This document shows, in pieces, positions 1 to 7,956 of a stretch of DNA of 52,621 bases. How positions within the stretch are numbered: position 1 is the first letter of the stretch; each line of letters starts with the position of its first letter. Made by a program: the position numbers and the translations under genes. Origin of the DNA: RGIG1934 sp964492545. Lineage in GTDB: Bacteria; Bacillota; Clostridia; Lachnospirales; Lachnospiraceae. The DNA is taken from contig CAZBKO010000004.1 of assembly GCA_964492545.1 (NCBI GenBank), positions 1 to 52,621 of the forward strand, written 5' to 3'. The notes below the pieces were generated by a model that searched no databases, had not been told where the DNA came from, and saw nothing but the letters and a program-made list of their open reading frames with translations.

Positions 1-58
1 TTACATAACCAAAATATCCTATTCTATTTGCCAACTATAATTTTACACTAACTATTTC

Positions 59-87
59 TTGAATATTGTCTTATTTTTCTGTATAAT
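59..87 (+). promoter_or_regulatory. Sigma-A-type promoter of the PilZ gene
   Basis: A TTGAAT box (59-64) and a TATAAT box (82-87) are separated by exactly 17 bases, and transcription would start near 94. That leaves a short leader with an SD (GAAAGGA, 108-114) eight bases before the ATG at 123. Confidence 0.7.
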
Positions 88-122
88 ATTGGTATAAATG
101 TATGAACGAAAGGATATTAATT

Positions 123-482
123 ATGAGCGGTGAAGAAAAAAGGAAATACAAACGTCTTGATGTTGATATGACTCTCAATATTTCCAACCTGTTTAAGCAG
201 GATAATGTTACAATTAAGAATGTAGATGCGCCTATCCATGTTGACAATATTTCTAAGAGTGGTATAGGATTTGTTTCAGCCAACGTTCTGCCTGTTGGAT
301 ACTATTTCAATGCTAAGATCAAACTCGGAGACGATGATAATTCTCTTTATACAGTTGTTAGAATTATTCGTTCTCAGTGTATCGAGGGAACAGATGAGAT
401 GTACTATGGATGTGAATTCATTGGACTTGCCCCAATTCTTGACTTTATTTTTGATAATTACGAAGAACGTACAAGTAATTAA
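123..482 (+). CDS. PilZ domain protein (c-di-GMP receptor)
   Basis: A single-domain protein of about 119 residues. Both PilZ signature elements are visible: an RxxxR motif (RKYKR) near the N-terminus and, about 40-60 residues later, NxSxxG (NISKSG). These are the residues that bind cyclic di-GMP in the family, so it is likely a cytoplasmic c-di-GMP effector; its target cannot be read from the sequence. I chose the ATG at 123 over the one at 102 because the SD GAAAGGA lies eight bases before 123 and because 102 is too close to the predicted transcription start. It is monocistronic, with its own promoter, and converges on gatB across a shared hairpin terminator. There are no membrane segments. 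Confidence 0.85.
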   Translation: MSGEEKRKYKRLDVDMTLNISNLFKQDNVTIKNVDAPIHVDNISKSGIGFVSANVLPVGYYFNAKIKLGDDDNSLYTVVRIIRSQCIEGTDEMYYGCEFIGLAPILDFIFDNYEERTSN

Positions 483-532
483 TTTCAATTGCTAAAGGGA
501 ATCCTAATCAGTGGTACTCTCTACATATTATT

Positions 533-566
533 TAAGGAACACCATATCAGACATTGGTGTTCCTTA
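533..566. terminator. Bidirectional terminator between PilZ gene and gatB
   Basis: Perfect 11-bp inverted repeat AAGGAACACCA / TGGTGTTCCTT around a 10-base loop. It is followed by a T-rich tail on the plus strand and an A/T-rich tail on the minus strand. It sits between two convergent genes and can serve both. Confidence 0.75.
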
Positions 567-574
567 TTTCTTTA

Positions 575-2005
575 CTATAATAATTCTTTTAGCAATTTAT
601 TTATCATACCCGGATTAGCTTTTCCTTTTGTTGCCTTCATAGTCTGTCCAACCAAGAATCCAATAGCTTTCTCCTTGCCATTATGATAATCCTCAACAGA
701 CTGTGGGTTAGCAGCAATAATTTCCTCCACCGTCTTCTTTAGTCCATCTTCATCATTATCCATCTTAAGTCCATGTTCTTCCACATATTTATCAGGATCA
801 ACATTATCTGTAAATACTTTTTCAAATACTTCTTTAGCAACTGAGCCGTTTATGACGCTGTCATCTACGAGCCTGGTTACCTTCGCAAGATTTTCAGGAG
901 AAAATGATATATCATCAGTGTCCATGCTGTGCTCCTTAAGTAGTCTCATGGTCTCACCCATTAAATAATTACTGACCTTCTTAGGATTTGCGCCAAGCTC
1001 TACTGTTGCCTCGAAAATATCTGCCAGCTTCTTTGAGCCTGTTATTATTTCTGCATCATATTCAGGTATTTGATAATCCTCTTCATATCTGGCCATCTTC
1101 TCATCTCTAAGCTCAGGCTGTGCTTCTCTTATGCGCTCAATCCATGCATCATCAATCACTATCGGTACAAGGTCCGGTTCAGGGAAATATCTGTAATCCT
1201 GTGCATCCTCTTTGGAGCGCATAGCATATGAGTATTCCTTAACATCATCCCATCTTCTGGTCTCCTGAACAACCTTCTCACCACTTTCAAGCAAATCTAT
1301 CTGTCGTTCCTTTTCATTTGCAATTGCTCTTGCAATCGCCTTGAATGAATTAAGATTCTTCATTTCTGTTCTGGTTCCAAATTCTGCTGCACCTTTCTCT
1401 CTAACTGAAAGATTTACATCAGCTCTCATTGAGCCTTCGTTAAGTTTACAGTCAGATGCTCCAAGATACTGAATGATTAATCTCAGCTTTTCCAGATACG
1501 CTATTACTTCCTCAGCTGAACGCATATCCGGCTCAGATACTATTTCTATAAGTGGAACACCTGAACGATTATAATCTACAAGCGTGCAGTCATCCCAGTC
1601 ACTGTGGATAAGCTTACCTGCATCTTCCTCCATATGAATTTCATGGATTCCAATCTTTTTTCTTCCATCATCGCCTTCTATTTCCACGTATCCATCCCTG
1701 CAAATCGGAAGATAAAGCTGAGAAATCTGATAATTCTGTGGGTTATCAGGGTAAAAATAATTCTTTCTGTCAAATTTACTGTACTGTGTTATATTGCAGT
1801 TTGTAGCTATACCAACTGCAATCGCATATTCCACAACCTGTTTGTTAAGGACCGGAAGACTTCCTGGCATTCCTGTGCACACCGGACATGTATGAGCATT
1901 GGGTTCTGCACCAAATGCTGTTGAACATCCACAAAATATCTTTGTCTTTGTTGCCAGTTCAACATGAACTTCAAGACCTATGACGATTTCGTATTCCTTT
2001 GCCAT
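575..2005 (-). CDS. gatB: Asp/Glu-tRNA amidotransferase subunit B
   Basis: GatB is the kinase and tRNA-binding subunit of the cytoplasmic GatCAB complex. It phosphorylates the carboxylate of Glu-tRNA(Gln) or Asp-tRNA(Asn), and the ammonia released by GatA then amidates it. The 476-residue length is normal. The N-terminus has the family core (IGLEVHVEL), zinc-ligand cysteines (CGC, then CPVC about 20 residues on), the NYFYPDNP motif and the HMEEDAGK segment; the C-terminus is the GatB/YqeY helical tail that recognises tRNA. The ATG at 2005 has a strong SD (GGAGG) lying over the end of gatA, and only one base separates the two genes, so they are probably translationally coupled. It is the last gene of the aspS-gatC-gatA-gatB operon. 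Confidence 0.97.
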   Translation of the reverse strand: MAKEYEIVIGLEVHVELATKTKIFCGCSTAFGAEPNAHTCPVCTGMPGSLPVLNKQVVEYAIAVGIATNCNITQYSKFDRKNYFYPDNPQNYQISQLYLPICRDGYVEIEGDDGRKKIGIHEIHMEEDAGKLIHSDWDDCTLVDYNRSGVPLIEIVSEPDMRSAEEVIAYLEKLRLIIQYLGASDCKLNEGSMRADVNLSVREKGAAEFGTRTEMKNLNSFKAIARAIANEKERQIDLLESGEKVVQETRRWDDVKEYSYAMRSKEDAQDYRYFPEPDLVPIVIDDAWIERIREAQPELRDEKMARYEEDYQIPEYDAEIITGSKKLADIFEATVELGANPKKVSNYLMGETMRLLKEHSMDTDDISFSPENLAKVTRLVDDSVINGSVAKEVFEKVFTDNVDPDKYVEEHGLKMDNDEDGLKKTVEEIIAANPQSVEDYHNGKEKAIGFLVGQTMKATKGKANPGMINKLLKELL

Positions 2006-2006
2006 T

Positions 2007-3464
2007 TTAGTTTTCCTCCTTTACAAATTTTCCACGTGCCTGCTCATATGAATAAGCTGCCTGAATAAGTGTTTTCTCTTTAAAGCAGTCTCCAATAAGC
2101 TGCAGCCCTATTGGAAGTCCCTTAGAATCTTTTCCACATGGGAGACAAATTCCCGGAAGTCCTGCCAAATTTACTGAAATTGTATAAATATCTCCAAGAT
2201 ACATCTTGATTGGATCTGATAGACTCTCACCTATCTTAGGAGCTGTTGTAGGTGCAACCGGTCCCAAAATTACATCATATTTTGAGAATGCATCATCAAA
2301 TGCTTTCTTTATAAGTGCCTTTACTTTCAGTGCCTTTAGGTAATATGCGTCATAATATCCGGAACTTAGTACGAATGAGCCCAACATAATTCTTCTCTTT
2401 ACTTCAGGGCCAAATCCCTCTGAGCGGGTCTTTTTGTATAGATTGTGAAGGTCTGTATACTCCTGTGTTCTATAACCATATTTTATACCATCAAATCTTT
2501 CAAGATTGGAGCTTGCTTCTGCTGCTGCAATTGTGTAGTATGCAGGTATTGCATATTCAACCAGTCCCAAATTGAATTCCTCTACTATGGCACCTTTTGC
2601 CTTTAACTCATCTGCCGCCTTTAATACAGCTGCTTTAACTTCACTATCAAGGCCATCTCCAAAATAGTCTCTTGGTATAGCTATTTTCATGCCTTTTACA
2701 TCATCCACAAGTGATGATGTAAAATCTGTATCATTTCGTTTTACAGAAGTTGAATCCTTCTCATCATGTGAAGCGATTGTTTCAAGAATTGCTGCACAGT
2801 CCGATACATTTTTACATAATGGTCCAATCTGGTCCAGTGATGAGCCGTATGCTATAAGGCCGTATCTTGATACAGTTGAGTATGTTGGCTTCATACCAAC
2901 CACGCCACAGTATCCTGCCGGCTGTCTAATTGAACCGCCTGTATCTGAGCCTAATGCATAATAGCATTCTTCTGCTGCAACAGCTGCTGCTGAACCGCCT
3001 GATGAACCGCCTGGAACATGTTCTTCATTCCAGGGATTCTTGGTTGCGCCATATGCTGAGGTTTCTGTTGTTGAGCCCATTGCAAATTCATCCATATTTG
3101 TCTTACCAATTATTACTGCGCCGGCTTCTTCCAGCTTGATTACTGCCTCTGCTGTATATGTTGGTATAAAATTTTCAAGTATCTTAGATGAGCAGGTGGT
3201 GCGCATTCCCTTTGTACACATGTTATCCTTGACTGCCACAGGAACGCCTGCCAATGGTCCGGTTAGCTTTCCTTCATCTATCATAGTTTGAATTCTGGCT
3301 GCATTTTCTCTTGCGCCATTTTCATCAATTGTTACATAGCAATTGTAAATGCTTTCTGTCTTCTTAATCTGTTCAAGTACTGCATTTGTAGCCTCAAGAA
3401 CAGTTATTTCATGCGATTTAATTTTCTCAGCAAGCTCTGTTGCTGAATATTTTAATATATTCAT
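2007..3464 (-). CDS. gatA: Asp/Glu-tRNA amidotransferase subunit A
   Basis: GatA is the glutaminase subunit of GatCAB, an amidase-signature enzyme that makes ammonia from glutamine and channels it to GatB. The catalytic Ser-cisSer-Lys set is visible: Lys in VAVKDN (about residue 78), the Gly/Ser-rich GGSSGGSAAA and the nucleophile region GSDTGGSIRQPA. Its length of about 485 residues is typical. A GTG at 3470 is in frame and six bases upstream. I prefer the ATG at 3464 because the SD AAGGA then lies at a normal distance, although the GTG cannot be excluded. gatC precedes it by a short gap. Confidence 0.96.
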   Translation of the reverse strand: MNILKYSATELAEKIKSHEITVLEATNAVLEQIKKTESIYNCYVTIDENGARENAARIQTMIDEGKLTGPLAGVPVAVKDNMCTKGMRTTCSSKILENFIPTYTAEAVIKLEEAGAVIIGKTNMDEFAMGSTTETSAYGATKNPWNEEHVPGGSSGGSAAAVAAEECYYALGSDTGGSIRQPAGYCGVVGMKPTYSTVSRYGLIAYGSSLDQIGPLCKNVSDCAAILETIASHDEKDSTSVKRNDTDFTSSLVDDVKGMKIAIPRDYFGDGLDSEVKAAVLKAADELKAKGAIVEEFNLGLVEYAIPAYYTIAAAEASSNLERFDGIKYGYRTQEYTDLHNLYKKTRSEGFGPEVKRRIMLGSFVLSSGYYDAYYLKALKVKALIKKAFDDAFSKYDVILGPVAPTTAPKIGESLSDPIKMYLGDIYTISVNLAGLPGICLPCGKDSKGLPIGLQLIGDCFKEKTLIQAAYSYEQARGKFVKEEN

Positions 3465-3490
3465 CTTCACATTTTCCTTCCATTCCTGAT

Positions 3491-3784
3491 TTATTCAAAT
3501 GTCTTAGGAACATTAAACATTCCATCCTGTTCATCTGGTGCGTTGCTTAAAATGTTTTCTCTGTCGTCTCCATTTGTTATAATGTCTTCCCTAAATACGT
3601 TGTTCAATGGAAATACATGACTCATTGGCTCAACACCAGCAGTGTCTAATTCACCCATTTTGTCAATGTAATCTAACATACTCTCCATATCCTTCTTAGC
3701 TTTTTCTTTTTTCTCACTGCTAAGTTCAAGCTTTGCAAGAATACCAACATAATCGATTGTTTCATCTGAAATTATATTTGCCAT
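3491..3784 (-). CDS. gatC: Asp/Glu-tRNA amidotransferase subunit C
   Basis: A small 97-residue protein with the GatC pattern: an N-terminal helix (DYVGILAKLELS), a middle segment with LDYIDKMGELDT, and the conserved VEPMSHVFPLNNVFRED stretch that wraps around GatA. In the family it stabilises the GatA-GatB interface and lines the ammonia channel. The SD AGGAAGG lies seven bases before the ATG. It lies between aspS and gatA in one operon, which points to a shared role in making Asn-tRNA (and perhaps Gln-tRNA) by transamidation. Confidence 0.95.
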   Translation of the reverse strand: MANIISDETIDYVGILAKLELSSEKKEKAKKDMESMLDYIDKMGELDTAGVEPMSHVFPLNNVFREDIITNGDDRENILSNAPDEQDGMFNVPKTFE

Positions 3785-3808
3785 ACTTTTACCTTCCTGT
3801 CTTATACA

Positions 3809-5569
3809 TTATTCTCTGATTTTTATATGAACTTCTCTAAGCTGCTGTTCTGTTACCTGATTTGGTGCGCCACACATGAGGTCCTGGGCAGTTGCACTCA
3901 TAGGGAACGGAATTACTTCCCTGATATTTTCTTCATTTCTGAGAAGCATTATCATTCTGTCAACACCCGGTGCCATACCTGCATGTGGTGGTGCACCATA
4001 CTGAAATGCATTGTAAAGTGCTCCAAATTTTGACTTTAGAACTTCTTCGTCATATCCTGCTATTTCAAATGCCTTGACCATTACCTGCATATCATGATTT
4101 CTTACAGCACCTGATGATAATTCAACTCCATTACATACTATATCATACTGATATGCCAAAATGTCAAGTGGGTCCATTGTGTTAAGGGCCTCAAGTCCAC
4201 CCTGTGGCATTGAAAATGGATTGTGTGTAAATCCTATTTTCTTTTCCTGCTCGTCATATTCAAACATTGGGAAATCATTTACATAGCAGAATCTATATGC
4301 ATTTTTCTCTATTAAATCGAGCTTTTCACCCAGCTCTGTTCTTATCTGGCCTGCAAATAGATTTGCTCTTGCCTCTTTATCCGCTATAAAGAATATTGTA
4401 TCACCTGCTTTGAGTCCTGCATACTGTAAAAGTTCTGATTTCATTTCATCAGGAATGAATTTATCAATTGGTCCTTTATAGGAAAGGTCTTCAGCCACCT
4501 CAAGATAGCCAAGTCCTCCCATTCCGATTGATGTGGCAAATTTAAGAAGCTTTTCATGAAATCCTTTTGACATATCCGCGTGTACTTTGATTGCTCGTAC
4601 TGTCTTTTTATGAAATGGTTTGAATGTACATCTCTGGAAAAATTCTGTTGCATCTATTATTCTAAGTGGATTTCTAAGATCCGGTTTATCAGAACCAAAT
4701 TCTAGCATTGCCTGTTTGTAGCTAATAATTGGATATGGCGCTTTGGTTACCTTGTATCCCTCTGGAGCAAATTTGTCAAATGTTGCGGTAAGAACTTCTT
4801 CTCCTATTTCGAATACATCTTCCTGCGTTGCAAAGCTCATCTCGAAATCTAATTGGTAGAATTCACCTGGTGATCTGTCTGCTCTTGCATCTTCATCTCT
4901 AAAGCAAGGGGCTATCTGGAAATATTTATCAAATCCTGACACCATAAGAAGCTGTTTGTACTGCTGTGGTGCCTGTGGAAGTGCATAAAATTTGCCTTTA
5001 TATTTTCTTGAAGGTACGATATAATCTCTGGCTCCTTCCGGCGATGATGCACATAATATTGGAGTCTGAATTTCCATAAATCCCATATCAGTCATTTTTT
5101 CTCTTAAGAAGCTTATGACATTTGACCTAAATATCATATTGTCCTTAACCTTCTGATTCCTGAGATCTAAATATCTGTATTTTAGTCTTAAATCTTCTCT
5201 AATTTCCTTAGATGTCTGAATTTCAAATGGAAGCTGTGAATATACTTTGCCTAATACATCTATTGTTTTTGCCTCTACTTCAATTGTTCCTGATGGAATC
5301 TTTGGATTGTATGTTTCCTCGTCTCTTTTCTCAATGATACCCTGAATAGAAATGCATTCTTCTTTAACAATTCCATTGAGGAGCTCTGTATCTCTCAACA
5401 CTACCTGAACTACACCATACATATCTCTCACATCTAGAAATGATACGCCGCCGTGGTCTCTGATATTCTCTACCCATCCTGCAATTCTAATTTCTTTACC
5501 TATATCGCTCTCTTTAACGTTATTAAGTGTCACATCTCTGTAAATGCTTTTTTCTTTCATAATCTTCAC
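3809..5569 (-). CDS. aspS: Aspartyl-tRNA synthetase, possibly non-discriminating
   Basis: A class II synthetase of bacterial-type length (586 residues). The N-terminal OB-fold anticodon-binding domain contains GVSFLDVRDMYG, class II motif 2 is CFRDEDARADRSPGE, a bacterial GAD insertion domain occupies the middle, and motif 3 is APGVDRMIML near the C-terminus. It charges tRNA(Asp). Because it heads an operon with gatCAB behind a T-box with an Asn-like specifier, I infer that it also mischarges tRNA(Asn) for transamidation; the sequence alone does not prove this. The annotated GTG at 5569 has GGAG seven bases upstream; the in-frame ATG at 5560 is the alternative. The leader is very long and contains a T-box and two 93-bp repeats. 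Confidence 0.95.
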   Translation of the reverse strand: MKIMKEKSIYRDVTLNNVKESDIGKEIRIAGWVENIRDHGGVSFLDVRDMYGVVQVVLRDTELLNGIVKEECISIQGIIEKRDEETYNPKIPSGTIEVEAKTIDVLGKVYSQLPFEIQTSKEIREDLRLKYRYLDLRNQKVKDNMIFRSNVISFLREKMTDMGFMEIQTPILCASSPEGARDYIVPSRKYKGKFYALPQAPQQYKQLLMVSGFDKYFQIAPCFRDEDARADRSPGEFYQLDFEMSFATQEDVFEIGEEVLTATFDKFAPEGYKVTKAPYPIISYKQAMLEFGSDKPDLRNPLRIIDATEFFQRCTFKPFHKKTVRAIKVHADMSKGFHEKLLKFATSIGMGGLGYLEVAEDLSYKGPIDKFIPDEMKSELLQYAGLKAGDTIFFIADKEARANLFAGQIRTELGEKLDLIEKNAYRFCYVNDFPMFEYDEQEKKIGFTHNPFSMPQGGLEALNTMDPLDILAYQYDIVCNGVELSSGAVRNHDMQVMVKAFEIAGYDEEVLKSKFGALYNAFQYGAPPHAGMAPGVDRMIMLLRNEENIREVIPFPMSATAQDLMCGAPNQVTEQQLREVHIKIRE

Positions 5570-5588
5570 TCTCTTTCTCCGAATCTAC

Positions 5589-5681
5589 TCTCATTTCGCA
5601 CTTCGTGCTCAATGATGTACAGTCGCCATATGTGAAGATTTTCGTGCGAGCACGAATCTTCACGCATGGCTTGTTGTCTAC
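5589..5681 (-). repeat. 93-bp direct repeat, copy proximal to aspS
   Basis: Identical over 93 bases to 5722-5814; the period is 133. Read on the minus strand, each copy folds into a long hairpin (arm GTGAAGATTCGTGC with GCACGAAAATCTTCAC, two bulged bases) followed by a small one (GCAC-GAA-GTGC). It lies in the transcribed leader of aspS, downstream of the T-box terminator. It has no coding capacity and I do not recognise the family. The arm AATCTTCAC is also complementary to the first bases of the aspS GTG start region (GTGAAGATT). Confidence 0.9.
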
Positions 5682-5721
5682 TCTCGGTACGGCTTCGCCT
5701 TCTCTAGCACGACAACCCTGT

Positions 5722-5814
5722 TCTCATTTCGCACTTCGTGCTCAATGATGTACAGTCGCCATATGTGAAGATTTTCGTGCGAGCACGAATCTTCACGCAT
5801 GGCTTGTTGTCTAC
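5722..5814 (-). repeat. 93-bp direct repeat, copy proximal to the T-box
   Basis: A perfect copy of 5589-5681. The 40-base spacer between the copies (5682-5721) is unique and contains a short GGCGAAGCC hairpin on the minus strand. This copy begins two bases after the U-run of the T-box terminator, so both repeats are transcribed only when the T-box reads through. Confidence 0.9.
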
Positions 5815-5816
5815 AC

Positions 5817-6075
5817 AAAAAATCCCAGGATATTTTTACATATCCCGGGACGGATTTTTTATTAATCCGCGGTACCACCCGCATTCAAGAATTAAACTGA
5901 TTCTTACTCTCAATAAGCTTAACGCGCCTATACGTACTCACCTAATAAGTTTCCTTTTCGATGAATCTGCTCCCGAGTGTTCCCTTCCAAAGCTATTTCA
6001 AACAGCGCTCTCAGTCGGTGACGCCGTATTCCTGTTGAATACCATATGGTTGAGTCTCTTTCATTGCATTTAATG
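5817..6075 (-). promoter_or_regulatory. T-box leader of the aspS-gatCAB operon
   Basis: The T-box sequence GGGTGGTACCGCGG (5867-5880) is unmistakable. It is followed by the terminator stem (CCCGGGATAT pairing with ATATCCTGGG) and a run of T (5817-5822). Upstream are Stem I features, with a GGGAACACTCGGGAGC stretch (5969-5984) in the specifier position. By spacing to the conserved GGAGC segment, the specifier triplet is AAC (5979-5981, Asn), which overlaps a GAA (5980-5982, Glu). Uncharged tRNA would stabilise the antiterminator and switch the operon on. The bulge UGGU can pair with an ACCA end and tolerates G73 by wobble. The class is certain. The specifier assignment is by eye and only moderately sure. 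Confidence 0.9.
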
Positions 6076-6108
6076 TATTAATATACTAGGATTTTCTATC
6101 TATGCTAC

Positions 6109-6138
6109 TTATTATTACACATTCATACAAATTGTCTA
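6109..6138 (-). promoter_or_regulatory. Probable promoter of the aspS T-box transcript
   Basis: TAGACA (6133-6138) and TAATAA (6109-6114) are 18 bases apart on the minus strand, just upstream of the T-box Stem I. Both boxes are imperfect, and this is the best candidate in the interval. Confidence 0.4.
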
Positions 6139-6195
6139 ATGTGTAATTTTTCTGAGCATATTTTACTTTATTGGAAATACAATTTCCTGTAATGT

Positions 6196-6227
6196 AAAAA
6201 AGGCGTCCTGAAATTAATCAGAACGCC
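6196..6227 (-). terminator. Intrinsic terminator after the surface-acylation gene cluster
   Basis: On the minus strand a 10-bp stem (GGCGTTCTGA with TCAGGACGCC, one G-U pair) is followed by six T. It lies about 60 bases past the stop of the last gene (6286), so it ends the operon that runs from livJ or from an internal promoter. Confidence 0.85.
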
Positions 6228-6285
6228 TTTGCTCTAGTGATATTCTATAGTAACGTCAAAAATTTGTCAATACATTTTTAAAGAA

Positions 6286-6705
6286 TTATTTATCAAAAAG
6301 TGAGCGTATGTAATTCATATCCATATTCTTAGACATATAATACGGAAATTCTAATGTTGTTTCTCTGCCCTTGCTGTCTATAAATACTAGTAATACTTTT
6401 TGTTCTCCGCCAAGATAGCCCTTCTTAGGAGTACCATCTTTACCAACAAGAGCATCAAACCAATCCGGTTCCCTTACCTCAAATTCATTAATCTTGGATA
6501 CGCATTCCTCAATCTTCGCCGTGTCAGTTATTTCATTCACTACTTCTTTGCCATACCTAACACACTGAATCTTAACATATTCGCCATCTAACCCGATACT
6601 CTGGTATCCCATTGGAAATACCTCATTGTACCTGAGTATAAGTAGAACTGCAATTACTGCAATCGTACCAATCGCTGCTATTAATCCCTTAACCGATTTC
6701 TTCAT
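6286..6705 (-). CDS. Small membrane-anchored protein of unknown function
   Basis: A 139-residue protein with one N-terminal membrane segment (about residues 8-25, preceded by MKKSVK) and a soluble extracytoplasmic part of about 110 residues. I do not recognise a family. The open frame extends 23 codons upstream, but the ATG at 6705 has a strong SD (GGAGGG) at the right distance, so I use that. It is the last gene of a series (SGNH proteins, DUF4358, MBOAT, DHHW) and ends before a terminator. Its place suggests an accessory role in surface polymer modification, by position only. Confidence 0.7.
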   Translation of the reverse strand: MKKSVKGLIAAIGTIAVIAVLLILRYNEVFPMGYQSIGLDGEYVKIQCVRYGKEVVNEITDTAKIEECVSKINEFEVREPDWFDALVGKDGTPKKGYLGGEQKVLLVFIDSKGRETTLEFPYYMSKNMDMNYIRSLFDK

Positions 6706-6778
6706 ACCAATCCCTCCATATAATATATTCGTCAATACATATAGTAATAATAATAATAATATATTACCATGCATTCAT

Positions 6779-7945
6779 CTAGAATTCAAGCCCCAAAAAG
6801 TTAGTATCTGAATTGATAAAGCTTGCATTATACAAAAACAATACATCTGAATATTTTCCTTCAAGACCTAATTTAGAAATGTCATTTGTCATATAGTCAA
6901 AATATCTCAAATCAATCATTGTTATGCTTTCATAATTGCCAATGAAATAAGGAATAATACTGTTGGCATATGAATCCTTAAATACCAGCAGGCTCTTACC
7001 CTTTGCTTCATCATTTGGCTGACTATTAGTAATCTTTACACATCCGAAATTTCCGCCAAACAGAGCTGCATACTTATCTTTCTTGGTCAAATCCTCCTCA
7101 ACAATAAACGAATTGCTTTCAGTTAACACTTCGCCTGTCTTGTAGTTGAGCTGTGATACAGAATATTTAAGGTCCTTGTAATCATACAACGTCATATCAT
7201 CTGGCTTTGTTATCATCAAAGGTGCCTGTGAATATAATGAACCGTAGAATTTCTCAGACACATCTATTTGATTCATATCATTAAGGAAAATCGGTGTTAT
7301 ACCCATGTGTTTAGCAGCATTTTCATATCCATAATACGCTCCAAGCATTGTCCAGTGATGATCTGTTCTATAGTAAATATATTCGTCTTTGTGCTCTTTT
7401 ATTGACTCAAGAGGGTTAATGACTGTTGCTGCATCTCCAAGAATGTCCACCGCTTTGCTAACGCTGACCGACTCTGACTGATTCATATCTGCTGCCGGAA
7501 GATTCTCATCATATATCTCTGACGCATTTGGTGCAATACATACAAATGTATGATTCTTATCAAGATTACCCTTGCACCAATCCCTGATATATGAAAGATT
7601 CTCTGTCAAAGTCTTTGTGTCTTCCCTGTATTCCTGAATAAACATATTCTCTTTGCAAAGATATACGTTATTAATTCGTGTTCTACCTGTAGTTCTAAGA
7701 ACCTGATTCTTAAATTTAGCCATAGTATCCTTAAAAATAAGCTGATCCGAAGAATAAGTTTCAAGGTCTTTCCCATATGTTCCATCTATCAGTGTCTTCA
7801 TTGTCAGCTTTGGACGTGACGAAAGATTTCTATTCTCAACCTCTGAAAAATCTCTGTCTTTCATCGCCATAGTACCTATGGACATGCCGAATATAAATAC
7901 CAAAAACAGCAATGTTGTTATAATACTTCCAATATTTTTTTTCAT
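6779..7945 (-). CDS. DHHW family protein (AlgX/AlgJ-like SGNH-fold)
   Basis: A 388-residue protein with an N-terminal signal anchor (residues about 5-27) and an extracytoplasmic domain. The family name motif is present: RTDHHWTMLGA around residue 195, containing the Asp-His pair of an AlgJ/AlgX-type acetyltransferase-esterase site. A later KDSYANSIIPY segment supplies the Ser typical of such SGNH-like proteins. AlgX and AlgJ add acetyl groups to alginate outside the membrane with donor groups delivered by the MBOAT protein AlgI. Here the MBOAT gene is immediately upstream with an 11-base gap, so a two-step membrane-to-surface acylation is the likely role. The substrate polymer is unknown. Confidence 0.85.
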   Translation of the reverse strand: MKKNIGSIITTLLFLVFIFGMSIGTMAMKDRDFSEVENRNLSSRPKLTMKTLIDGTYGKDLETYSSDQLIFKDTMAKFKNQVLRTTGRTRINNVYLCKENMFIQEYREDTKTLTENLSYIRDWCKGNLDKNHTFVCIAPNASEIYDENLPAADMNQSESVSVSKAVDILGDAATVINPLESIKEHKDEYIYYRTDHHWTMLGAYYGYENAAKHMGITPIFLNDMNQIDVSEKFYGSLYSQAPLMITKPDDMTLYDYKDLKYSVSQLNYKTGEVLTESNSFIVEEDLTKKDKYAALFGGNFGCVKITNSQPNDEAKGKSLLVFKDSYANSIIPYFIGNYESITMIDLRYFDYMTNDISKLGLEGKYSDVLFLYNASFINSDTNFLGLEF

Positions 7946-7956
7946 TGTCTGTCCCC

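Noticed and set aside
5589..5814. Possible minimal CRISPR array (two direct repeats with a spacer)
   Set aside because: The repeats are 93 bp, far longer than CRISPR repeats, there are only two, no cas genes are present, and they lie in a transcribed leader.
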